The position numbers and the translations under genes are program-made. From assembly GCA_016783445.1 (NCBI GenBank), contig JADHWO010000005.1, forward strand, positions 1 to 64,000: 64,000 nucleotides of DNA. Reading direction: 5' to 3'. Positions 9,163 through 17,034 of this stretch are shown piece by piece. The DNA comes from Candidatus Aminicenantota bacterium. GTDB taxonomy: Bacteria; Acidobacteriota; Aminicenantia; Aminicenantales; Aminicenantaceae. Below the pieces are notes generated by a model, which worked only from the letters and a program-made list of their open reading frames with translations, was not told the origin of the DNA and ran no database searches. Within the stretch, counting starts at the first letter, position 1. Every line of letters begins with the position of its first letter.

Positions 9163-10429
9163 GAATGGAAGAGTAATTGATCCTTCTTCAAAAACAGACG
9201 ACACATTGGACCTTTTGATAGAAAGAGGAAAAATTGTTGACATAAAAACAAAAATTGAAAGCAAAGGAGTAAAAGTTATTGATGCTTCAAGATTAGTTGT
9301 TGCTCCAGGATTTATCGATATGCATGTCCATCTGAGAGAACCTGGCCAGGAAGATAAGGAAACCTTATTCACTGGCGCTCTCGCTGCAGCCAAAGGAGGA
9401 TTCACTTCCATTGCTTGCATGCCCAATACAAACCCTGTTAATGACAATCGTGGTGTGACCGAATATATTCTTTCTGAAACAAAGAAAAACTCTGTAGTGA
9501 ATGTTTTTCCCATAGCATCTATTACCCGAGGGCAAAATGGTGCAGAATTAACAGACATGGCTGATCTGGCCGAGGCTGGAGCTATCGCTTTTTCTGACGA
9601 CGGCCTCCCTATAGAAGATAGCCAGGTTATGCGGCGTGCTCTGGAATATTCAAAAATATTAAAAACTTTGATCATCAACCACTGCGAAGATAAAAATTTA
9701 AGCGGTGAAGGAGTCATGCATGAGGGGTATTATTCCTATCTCTTTGGCCTTAAAGGGATTCCCGCATCCTCAGAGGAAACAATGATTGCCCGGGATATAA
9801 TCCTTGCCAAAAAGGTTGGAACACCCATACATATCGCCCATTTGAGTGTAAAAGGAGCAGTAGACATTATAAAAGAAGCAAAGAAAAAAAAGGTAATGGT
9901 TACAACAGAAGTGACTCCCCATCATCTTTTCCTAACAGACTCGCTCCTTGAAAATTACGACACAAACCTGAAGGTCAACCCTCCTATTAGAAGCGAAGAA
10001 GACGCCCAAGCTTTAATCCAGGCTGTGAAGGATGGAGTCATAGATGTTTTTGCATCAGACCATGCTCCTCATACTATAGATGAGAAAGATGTTGAATTTG
10101 ACAAAGCCCCCTTCGGAATAAATGGGCTGGAAACTGCAGTCTCTCTCTTCCTTGATAAACTTGTGAACAAGAATGTCATTTCACTGCGAAAATTTGTTGG
10201 TATGATATCCACAACTCCAGCTGCAATCCTGGGACTGGAAAATAAAGGCAAAATCTGTGTAGGGGCTGATGCGGATCTCACAATATTAAACCTAAAAAAA
10301 GAAATCGTTGTTGATGTTAATACTTTTAAATCTAAAAGCAGAAATAATCCTTTCCATGGCTGGAAATTGAGAGGGGCTCCGGTTAAAACAATCGTGGGAG
10401 GAAAAATCGTCTATACTTCATCTTCTTAA
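9146..10429 (+). CDS. pyrC: Dihydroorotase (class I)
   Basis: A 427-residue zinc amidohydrolase closing carbamoyl aspartate to dihydroorotate. Metal-binding and catalytic motifs are [10 protein letters not shown] (near residue 57), the NHCEDK histidine, HIAHLS and ASDHAPHT. Length and the HVHLREPGQ signature place it in class I. The start is GTG at 9146 with TAGGAGG just upstream inside the end of pyrB. It is the third gene of pyrR-pyrB-pyrC; the remaining pyrimidine genes are not in this window. Confidence 0.96.
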   Translation: MRLLIKNGRVIDPSSKTDDTLDLLIERGKIVDIKTKIESKGVKVIDASRLVVAPGFIDMHVHLREPGQEDKETLFTGALAAAKGGFTSIACMPNTNPVNDNRGVTEYILSETKKNSVVNVFPIASITRGQNGAELTDMADLAEAGAIAFSDDGLPIEDSQVMRRALEYSKILKTLIINHCEDKNLSGEGVMHEGYYSYLFGLKGIPASSEETMIARDIILAKKVGTPIHIAHLSVKGAVDIIKEAKKKKVMVTTEVTPHHLFLTDSLLENYDTNLKVNPPIRSEEDAQALIQAVKDGVIDVFASDHAPHTIDEKDVEFDKAPFGINGLETAVSLFLDKLVNKNVISLRKFVGMISTTPAAILGLENKGKICVGADADLTILNLKKEIVVDVNTFKSKSRNNPFHGWKLRGAPVKTIVGGKIVYTSSS

Positions 10430-10478
10430 AAAAAACTTCAAATAGAAGCTGAATCAGCAGAAAAAAACAATTCTTTTT

Positions 10479-11225
10479 ATGAAAATAAACATCCCACAAC
10501 TCGAAAAAAAGATAGGCTACACATTTAAAAACAAGAATCTCCTGCTCCAGGCTCTAATTCACAGTTCTTACGCCTATGAGAACCAACAAAGTGTGGATTC
10601 AGACAATGAGACTTTAGAATTCTTAGGAGATTCAGTTCTTGGGCTCATTATTGCTGACTACCTCTGGTCCAGTTATCCTGATTTATCCGAAGGAGAGCTG
10701 TCCAAACTTAAGTCTTCAGCAGCAAACACATTTTCCCTTTTCTCATTCAGTAAAAAAATAAAACTTGATAAAATTATACTCCTGGGTAAAGGTGAAGAAA
10801 AAAGCGGAGGGAGGAAAAAAAAGACCATCTTAGCCGGAACCTTTGAGGCAATAGTGGCAGCCATCTATTTAGACAGCGGGCTTGAAGAGGCTAGAAATTT
10901 CCTTCTCAGTTTTCTCAAATCTCTATTCAGTAAAATCAAAGCTCCTGTCTATTCAGTTAACAACTACAAATCAGCTCTTCAAGAATACCTCCAAAAGGAG
11001 GACCTCCCTGCTCCTGTTTATAAAACTATCACAACCTCAGGCCCTGACCACAAGAAAAGCTTTACTGTTGAAGTTTTGTTCGAAAATAAATCTTTGGCAA
11101 AGGCAAAAGGTAATACTATAAAAAATGCTGAACAAAAAGCCGCTCAAAAAGCCCTCAAAAGCTTTCTGGGGAAAAAAATAAAGGCATTAACTTCTGATAC
11201 ATTCCTCCAGAAGAAAAAAACATGA
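10479..11225 (+). CDS. rnc: Ribonuclease III
   Basis: A 248-residue double-strand-specific endoribonuclease for rRNA and mRNA processing. The catalytic signature NETLEFLGDSVLG is at residues 43-55, and the second metal-binding stretch GTFEAIVAAIYLD near 126-138. A double-stranded RNA-binding domain occupies about 160-232 (KSALQEYLQKEDLPAPVY and the helix IKNAEQKAAQKALKSFL). The protein is a little longer than Escherichia coli RNase III because of a basic tail. Its stop overlaps the next start by four bases. Confidence 0.96.
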   Translation: MKINIPQLEKKIGYTFKNKNLLLQALIHSSYAYENQQSVDSDNETLEFLGDSVLGLIIADYLWSSYPDLSEGELSKLKSSAANTFSLFSFSKKIKLDKIILLGKGEEKSGGRKKKTILAGTFEAIVAAIYLDSGLEEARNFLLSFLKSLFSKIKAPVYSVNNYKSALQEYLQKEDLPAPVYKTITTSGPDHKKSFTVEVLFENKSLAKAKGNTIKNAEQKAAQKALKSFLGKKIKALTSDTFLQKKKT

Positions 11226-11560
11226 TTGAATCTTATACTTTTGGACGTATGGAAGTTAATGGCCACACATACACCTCTGACCTGATCCTTTATCCGGACA
11301 AGGTCCAGGACTCTTGGTGGCGAGAAACAGGTCACAGGCTCAGCCTCAAAGACATAAAGGATGTACTCAAAGAGGAACCTGAAGTTATCATAATCGGCAC
11401 CGGCTTCACCGGATTAATGAAAGTGGAGGAAGAAGTAAAACAGTATGCTCAAGATAATAGGATAGTCCTCGTTATAAAAAAAACAAAAAAGGCAGTTCAA
11501 AATTTTAACGAAATCGCTACTAAGAAAAAGACAGTTGGTGCCTTCCACTTGACTTGCTAA
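11222..11560 (+). CDS. Mth938-like (DUF498/NDUFAF3) domain protein
   Basis: A 112-residue single-domain protein of the Mth938 fold, seen in DLILYPDKVQDSWWRETGHRL, then EVIIIGTGFTGLMKV and a C-terminal strand before KTVGAFHLTC. The family includes the mitochondrial complex I assembly factor NDUFAF3, but bacterial members have no proven role. It overlaps rnc by four bases, so translation is probably coupled. Confidence 0.8.
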   Translation: MIESYTFGRMEVNGHTYTSDLILYPDKVQDSWWRETGHRLSLKDIKDVLKEEPEVIIIGTGFTGLMKVEEEVKQYAQDNRIVLVIKKTKKAVQNFNEIATKKKTVGAFHLTC

Positions 11561-11604
11561 AAAGATACCTTATTTTTTTAATTGTATTATTTCTCCCTGG
11601 TTAA

Positions 11605-12255
11605 ATGGCTAAATGCTCAAAATGTAATGAAAGAAAAGGAAAGCGGCACTGTGCTGCTTTGGGAGATTATTTATGCAGCCTCTGCTGCGGCAAACTAAGG
11701 GAGAAAGAAATTCACTGCCCTCAAGACTGCACTTTTTTAGAGCAACACAGACCATATCAGGAAAAACGTATTATAGACAAAAAACAAGATTCTTTTTCAA
11801 GAAAGAGATCTCCTGATGAAGATATTTTAAAAGACGAGAGGATGGCCTGGCTCGCTTTACACATAGAAGCACCCTTAAAGGAGTACGGCAAAAAGAAAAA
11901 GTCTTTAACTGATAAAGAAGCTCTTTTATCCCTGGAGTATGCTAAAGAAAAAATAAAAAAGGGAAAAGGGCTTATTATCACTCCTGATGAAAAGAGTAAG
12001 CCAAAAAATGAAATCGGAGAAGTTATTTACCAGAGTATTGATAAATGCCGGTACGAAAAAAAGATAATACTACCGGGAGAAATAGGGACTTACAAGAAGG
12101 AAGAAAAAATTCAATGCCTGGAGAGGATTATTCTCTCTGTAAAATTCCTGGCTAGGGAAGACTTCGAAGGCAGAAAATATATCGAGCAGGTTATTAAGCG
12201 TTTTTCTCAAATAGAAGAGTTATCCCGCCAGAAGAAAATTAATCACATTTCTTGA
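11605..12255 (+). CDS. Cysteine-rich N-terminal domain protein of unknown function
   Basis: I do not recognise this 216-residue protein as a named family. Its first 45 residues hold a dense cysteine/histidine cluster: CSKCNERKGKRHC, then CSLCCGKLRE and HCPQDC, which looks like one or two zinc-binding knuckles. The rest is Lys/Glu-rich and helical with no clear motif. It follows the Mth938-like gene by 44 bases on the same strand and is convergent with the AI-2E family gene. A nucleic-acid or protein-binding role is only a guess. Confidence 0.7.
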   Translation: MAKCSKCNERKGKRHCAALGDYLCSLCCGKLREKEIHCPQDCTFLEQHRPYQEKRIIDKKQDSFSRKRSPDEDILKDERMAWLALHIEAPLKEYGKKKKSLTDKEALLSLEYAKEKIKKGKGLIITPDEKSKPKNEIGEVIYQSIDKCRYEKKIILPGEIGTYKKEEKIQCLERIILSVKFLAREDFEGRKYIEQVIKRFSQIEELSRQKKINHIS

Positions 12256-12266
12256 TTGCTGCTCTC

Positions 12267-13289
12267 CTAACCCTTGCTCATAAGCTCTCCCATAAAATTA
12301 AGGGAAGGGATGTTACTGCAGACAATTTTTATGATGGCTGCTGTGGGAACAGATAAGATCATACCAGGAATTCCCCACAACCATCCCCAGAAAAACAGGA
12401 AAAAAAGAACCACAAGTGTACTTAAACCCAGGCTCTGCCCCATTACTCTTGGTTCAATAAAGTTACCCAATGTCATCTGGATTGAGCCCAGTATGATAAA
12501 AATCCAGAATGCTGGCCAGAGCGTCTCAAATTGAAAAACTGCAATAGCCACTGGCAGGGCAGTCGCTATTATGGATCCAATGTTAGGAATATAATTCAGG
12601 ATAAATGTAAAAAAGCCAAAAACAATAGCAAAATCTACTCCAAAAATCAATAGCACAACCGTTGCAAAAACTCCGGTTGAAAAGCTGACTGCTGTTTTTA
12701 TAGCAAGGTACTTCTGAATTTGATTATCGATTTTCTCAATAACATCAATAATTTGAGAGGCTCTCCCACTGTTAAAAGAATTTTTTACTTTTACTTTAAT
12801 ATTCCCCCGTCCAGCCAGAATAAAAATTAGAAAAATGAAGACCAGAAAAAGATTGGACATAAAAGTGAAAAAAGGCCCAAGCGAGGAAAGAAACAATCCT
12901 CCAATTCTATTTATGTCAAGTTGTCCTACCCAATCTTCAGGCTCCCATTCAGGAAGAGCAAGCTTAATTTTTTCTTGAACCGAAGTTATAATCGAGCTGA
13001 TTTTTTTTCCGTATTCTGGAAATTCAGAGGCAAAAGACTTACCGCTGGAGTAAAAAAGAATCCCTAAGAGGTATATGATAAAAAAAGCAAGTATAACAAT
13101 AAATAAAATAGAAACAGCCCTTGGGATTTTTTTTCGGGTTAAAAAATCCAATATCGGAGAGAGAATAAAGGAAAGAAAAACGGCTAAAAAAAAGGGAAAA
13201 AGAACAGGCTTTGCCAACCGTAATACTACCCCTACGATAAAAATAACCATAATCACAAGGCAGGCAACAATAACTTTATTCCCTTTCAT
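12267..13289 (-). CDS. AI-2E family transporter (PerM/YdiK-like)
   Basis: A 340-residue polytopic membrane protein with about eight hydrophobic segments: two at the N-terminus (about 5-50), a third near 60-85, a soluble or amphipathic stretch (85-150), and a cluster of segments in the second half. The motif PNIGSIIATALPVAIAVFQFE with the following WPAFWIFIILGSIQ, and the end FIEPRVMGQSLGLSTLVVL, are typical of the AI-2E transporter family. Members include autoinducer-2 exporters, sodium/proton antiporters and proteins of unknown role, so substrate cannot be stated. A good promoter lies just upstream. Confidence 0.92.
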   Translation of the reverse strand: MKGNKVIVACLVIMVIFIVGVVLRLAKPVLFPFFLAVFLSFILSPILDFLTRKKIPRAVSILFIVILAFFIIYLLGILFYSSGKSFASEFPEYGKKISSIITSVQEKIKLALPEWEPEDWVGQLDINRIGGLFLSSLGPFFTFMSNLFLVFIFLIFILAGRGNIKVKVKNSFNSGRASQIIDVIEKIDNQIQKYLAIKTAVSFSTGVFATVVLLIFGVDFAIVFGFFTFILNYIPNIGSIIATALPVAIAVFQFETLWPAFWIFIILGSIQMTLGNFIEPRVMGQSLGLSTLVVLFFLFFWGWLWGIPGMILSVPTAAIIKIVCSNIPSLNFMGELMSKG

Positions 13290-13319
13290 CCGATACTCTT
13301 CAGCGTTTAATTCCCAATT

Positions 13320-13347
13320 ATTATAGTCTATTTCAAATTATAATCAA
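13320..13347 (-). promoter_or_regulatory. Predicted sigma-70-type promoter for the AI-2E family gene
   Basis: On the minus strand TTGATT (13347-13342) is followed by a 16-base spacer and a perfect TATAAT (13325-13320), ending about 30 bases before the ATG at 13289. Confidence 0.6.
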
Positions 13348-13410
13348 AACAATTCATTTTATAAAGTAAGTAACTTTTTTGCCGTGATGAAGGACTGATC
13401 AATCACATTA

Positions 13411-13733
13411 TAAGGGTATTTGGGGATGGATGAAGCGACTTTGAAGATTTAGCCTTCCTGAATCGCTATTTGAGGGAATCCGGCGTAGCCGGACACCGAG
13501 TATGTTTAAACTCAGGCCAGTGGATTCAGAAAACACGCAACTTTTGCCCCAGCGAGTCAAAAGCTGCTCGATTTCAGGCTTCGCTCTCCTCTCCATCATG
13601 AAGAGGAACCATGCCCGCTTTGCCTTCAAACGGTTTTTCTCACCCACTGCCCTTCGTTTATGCTTTGAATAGAATGATGAAGGAATGGCGTTAAAAATCT
13701 GAACGGAAGCTCAGACATTCCCAAATACCCTTA
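13411..13733 (-). repeat. Dispersed repeat with terminal inverted repeats, copy 2 (inverted)
   Basis: This 323-bp copy is in the opposite orientation to copies 1 and 3. Its ends pair over 18 bases with one mismatch: TAAGGGTATTTGGGGATG at 13411-13428 against the complement of CATTCCCAAATACCCTTA at 13716-13733. The arms differ in sequence from those of copy 1 yet still pair with each other. It occupies most of the 572-base gap between the AI-2E gene and the DUF6599 gene; the rest of that gap (13734-13861) shows nothing recognisable. Confidence 0.85.
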
Positions 13734-13861
13734 TTAATCCACCACGGGAAAAAAGATGCTTCATTTTCCAAACGTTAATACATAAATGGTTCCCTTTTAA
13801 GCCATTTAATCCAGAAGGATTATTATAAAATATTTCTATTGATAAAAAGTTTATCCCAATA

Positions 13862-14776
13862 CTACTTTTTTAAAGAACCGACCAGTTTTCCAAAATACCT
13901 CTCTCCGACTTCTTCAAATCCATCTTTAATTTTCATGACCCCGCATAAATAATTCTCAACTCTAGTCATATATATATTGTGATAGTATCGGTCTTTAATG
14001 CGATATCCCAAGGAAATTTTCTGGACGTTCTGTTTGCCTTTCTTCTCAAGATATCGTTCCAACATATTCTTGGCATCTTCCGCGTTCTCTCCTTTTATGA
14101 AAAAACAGTCAAACTCAAGGTCTAAAAGCTTATAATTTGCAAGGTATCCATCATGTAGAAAACTGTAGCCCATAAAATTACGCAGGAAAAACTTCTCGCT
14201 GTTTTGAATGAGCCCTTCATCAGGAAAAAGCTTAAGGAGAGGTGGGAGTTGACCCTTAAACTTGACTTTTTTTGCAACTTCTTGAGAAAAAAGCTTCAGC
14301 AGCTTATCGGATTCCTCACCACAGTCAAAACAGAGAAGTTTAATGTAGTATTTCCCCACGATAAAATTTAGAGTCCCCTCTTCCAGATAACCCTGATTAC
14401 CTAAAGAGATAAATTGGGACTCAGGAAAACGCTCTGCACTGTAGATTCCAAAGGAATTTATCTCATTTCCCATATCATAGATTTCAAGGCTTAGAGAGGG
14501 CTCGCTCTCTTCTTTATTATATAAACCAACGATCAATTCCTTAAAATCATAAGCCAGGTAAATCTCAGCAGCACCATTGATATATTCATAAAGTGTTCCA
14601 GGGACATAATTCTGAGGTGCTTCAGAGAACTTCCAAGAGCCAAGCTTTGGCAAAAGAGCACGAAGAGAAGAAACTTCCTCTTTATCGAACAGAGCTCCTT
14701 TCATGCTGGAAACTGAAAAAAATAAAATAAAACAAAAGAAAACCTTTAAATATCTTTTTGGCCTTAAAATATTCAT
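13862..14776 (-). CDS. DUF6599 family exported protein
   Basis: A 304-residue protein with an N-terminal signal sequence (about residues 5-26, YLKVFFCFILFFSVSS) and a mature domain matching DUF6599: LPKLGSWKFSEAPQNY, then LYEYINGAAEIYLAYDFKEL, LEIYDMGNEINSFGIYSAERF and a C-terminal GVMKIKDGFEEVGERYFGKLV. The function of the family is unknown; the domain is duplicated in two similar halves. The start chosen is the ATG at 14776, which has GGAG eight bases upstream and lies just after a strong promoter. An in-frame ATG at 14851 is upstream of that promoter and is rejected. Confidence 0.82.
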   Translation of the reverse strand: MNILRPKRYLKVFFCFILFFSVSSMKGALFDKEEVSSLRALLPKLGSWKFSEAPQNYVPGTLYEYINGAAEIYLAYDFKELIVGLYNKEESEPSLSLEIYDMGNEINSFGIYSAERFPESQFISLGNQGYLEEGTLNFIVGKYYIKLLCFDCGEESDKLLKLFSQEVAKKVKFKGQLPPLLKLFPDEGLIQNSEKFFLRNFMGYSFLHDGYLANYKLLDLEFDCFFIKGENAEDAKNMLERYLEKKGKQNVQKISLGYRIKDRYYHNIYMTRVENYLCGVMKIKDGFEEVGERYFGKLVGSLKK

Positions 14777-14809
14777 CTTTAATACTCCATTAATCTTAAT
14801 CGACTTTTT

Positions 14810-14838
14810 AATATAAGATGAAAAATATTTTTTGACAA
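14810..14838 (-). promoter_or_regulatory. Predicted sigma-70-type promoter for the DUF6599 gene
   Basis: On the minus strand TTGTCA (14838-14833), a 17-base spacer and TATATT (14815-14810) sit about 34 bases before the ATG at 14776. Confidence 0.62.
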
Positions 14839-15007
14839 GGTTTTCTTTCACTCTCTTCTTGTTTTAGATACTGAGCTTAATCTTTTCTGACAAAATCTCT
14901 CCAGAGGAAAATTGTTAACAACAATAACATGAAACAGGCATCTATAATCACCTGTTTTTTCCTGTCTGCCTCTGTTGACATCATTTTGAAAGTGGAGTAT
15001 TTTTATT

Positions 15008-15904
15008 ATGATGGTTTCAAAAGTTGTTCTAATCAGAGGAAAAGCAGTCTTTTCACGAGATGGGGATATCGATCAAAGAATACTTACTGACATGTTCAAC
15101 AAGGGAATCCAGATATTAATGGGTCAGCAAAATCTGAAAGATAGTCTTAGCCTCCTTTTCAATAGCAATAACAAGGTAGGGATAAAAATTAACACCATAG
15201 GCGGTAAAAAGCTTTCCACCCGCCCGGAAGTCTCCTTTTCACTGGCAAAAGCGCTTTTAACAGCAGGAATCCAGCAAGAAAATATAATCATCTGGGACCG
15301 AACCAACCGCGAATTGAGAGATGCAGAATACAGGCTAAACCTCAACCAAAGCGGTTTTAAGGTTCTTGGCACTGACACACAAGGAGTAGGCTATGATTCG
15401 GAACTGACATCTCACCTGAATATTGGAAGTCTTTTCTCCAAGATTCAATCAAAGATGATCACAACTTCCATAAGCCTTGCAATCTTAAAAGACCACGGTA
15501 TGGCAGGAGTAACAGCAGGAATGAAAAATTACTTTGGAGCCATTCATAATCCCAACAAATACCATGATACTAACTGTAATCCATTTGTAGCTGAACTTTT
15601 CGAAACAAAACCAATTAAAAACAAGCATAAACTCACTGTGCTGGACAGCCTTGTTGTTCAATATCATCGAGGACCTTCCTACCATGCTAGGTGGGCAAAA
15701 AAATACAAAGCTCTTATTTTTTGTCTGGACCCTGTGGCGGCTGACTTTATTGGGTGGCAGATCATAAAAAAACTCAGAGCCGAGAAGGGGCTTCCTTCAT
15801 TAAGAGAAGAAAAAAGAGAGCCTGCTTACCTGAAGACTGCTGAAAAAATGGGACTAGGGAAAGCCAATCATAAAGAGATAAAAATAATCGAAGAGGAATT
15901 ATGA
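15008..15904 (+). CDS. DUF362 domain protein
   Basis: A 298-residue protein matching the DUF362 domain, recognisable by KVGIKINTIGGKKLSTRPEV, GIQQENIIIWDRTNREL, and DHGMAGVTAGMKNYFGAIHNP near residues 165-185. DUF362 proteins are often linked to iron-sulfur proteins and radical SAM enzymes, but no reaction is established; this one lacks the ferredoxin extension found in some. It overlaps the following radical SAM gene by four bases (ATGA), so they are translated together. The ATG at 15008 has GGAG about ten bases upstream. Confidence 0.82.
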   Translation: MMVSKVVLIRGKAVFSRDGDIDQRILTDMFNKGIQILMGQQNLKDSLSLLFNSNNKVGIKINTIGGKKLSTRPEVSFSLAKALLTAGIQQENIIIWDRTNRELRDAEYRLNLNQSGFKVLGTDTQGVGYDSELTSHLNIGSLFSKIQSKMITTSISLAILKDHGMAGVTAGMKNYFGAIHNPNKYHDTNCNPFVAELFETKPIKNKHKLTVLDSLVVQYHRGPSYHARWAKKYKALIFCLDPVAADFIGWQIIKKLRAEKGLPSLREEKREPAYLKTAEKMGLGKANHKEIKIIEEEL

Positions 15905-17034
15905 AAAGAAGACAGTTTTTCAAAACAGCAGGAGGAGCCACGCTTTTAACAGGGGCAGGCTTGATGAACAAAACGCCTACACTCCTAATGGACCTTTATG
16001 CTTTTGGTGAAGAAGCAAATATCTCAAAAGTTGAAGCGCGATACTATAAAAAACATCCTGACAGGGAGATAGAATGCCTTCTCTGCCCCCGCTACTGCAA
16101 ACTGGGAGATAAAGAAAGAGGCTACTGCGGAGTCAGGGAAAATATTGGCGGCACTTATTATACGCTCGTCTACGGAAAAGTTTGTGCAATTCACGTAGAC
16201 CCTATTGAAAAAAAACCTCTGTTTCATTACCTGCCTAAAAGCAGTGCCCTATCAATAGCTACAGCAGGTTGTAATGTGAACTGCAAATTCTGCCAGAACT
16301 GGGAAATATCTCAAGTTAGGGCTGAACAGGTCTATAACTATGACCTCCCTCCTCATTCAGTCGTGGAAAATGCCCAGAAGTACGACTGCCCTGTAATTGC
16401 CTATACATACACAGAGCCTGTTGTCTTTTATGAATACATGTACGACACGTCTATAGAAGCCCGTAAAAAGGGGATCAGGAATGTTGTCATCACCGGTGGA
16501 TACATCAATCCAGAGCCACTTGAGGAACTGATAAAAGTTGTAGATGGAATTAAAGTGGATCTAAAAGCATTCTCCCAGGAGTTTTATACTTCATATGTCA
16601 AAGGAAAATTAAAACCAGTTCTTGAAGCTATAAAAATTATATCTAAGAGTAATGTCTGGCTGGAAATTGTCTATCTTGTTATCCCAACGCTTAATGATGG
16701 CACTGAAAAAATCCGAGAGATGTGCCAGTGGATTTTAAAAGAGATCGGACCTGATGTTCCTCTACACTTTGCCCGGTTCCATCCCATGTATCTTGTAAAA
16801 AACCTCCCCCCCACTCCGTTATCAACTCTTGAAAGAGTTTATAAAATTGCTCAAAAAGAAGGGCTTCATTACGTGTATATTGGGAACGTTCCCGGACACC
16901 GGGCAGAAAACACATACTGCCCTCAGTGTAAAAAAATCATCATCCAGAGGTCTGGCTACCAGATAAAAAATATCAATCTTACAGGAGGAAGATGCAAATT
17001 CTGTAACAACCTCATTCCAGGAATCTGGAGTTGA
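15901..17034 (+). CDS. amrS: AmrS-type radical SAM protein with twin-arginine-like N-terminus
   Basis: A 377-residue radical SAM enzyme close to the AmmeMemoRadiSam system enzyme and the pyruvate formate-lyase activase group. The cluster motif CNVNCKFC (Cys124, Cys128, Cys131) binds the SAM-cleaving [4Fe-4S]; a cysteine-rich N-terminal region (CLLCPRYCKLGDKERGYCGVREN) and a C-terminal pair (YCPQCKK and CKFCNN) probably hold extra metal. The first 25 residues (KRRQFFKTAGGATLLTGAG) look like a Tat signal, which is unexpected for an enzyme needing SAM and reductant. Usual AmmeMemo partners (MEMO1- and AMMECR1-like) are absent; neighbours are DUF362 and a spermidine-synthase-like protein, both overlapping by four bases. 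Substrate unknown. Confidence 0.87.
   Translation: MKRRQFFKTAGGATLLTGAGLMNKTPTLLMDLYAFGEEANISKVEARYYKKHPDREIECLLCPRYCKLGDKERGYCGVRENIGGTYYTLVYGKVCAIHVDPIEKKPLFHYLPKSSALSIATAGCNVNCKFCQNWEISQVRAEQVYNYDLPPHSVVENAQKYDCPVIAYTYTEPVVFYEYMYDTSIEARKKGIRNVVITGGYINPEPLEELIKVVDGIKVDLKAFSQEFYTSYVKGKLKPVLEAIKIISKSNVWLEIVYLVIPTLNDGTEKIREMCQWILKEIGPDVPLHFARFHPMYLVKNLPPTPLSTLERVYKIAQKEGLHYVYIGNVPGHRAENTYCPQCKKIIIQRSGYQIKNINLTGGRCKFCNNLIPGIWS

Noticed and set aside
14975-15003. Promoter-like TTGACA-17-TATTTT before the DUF362 gene.
   Set aside because: The -10 would end five bases before the ATG at 15008, and a GGAG ribosome site lies inside it, so the match is probably chance.
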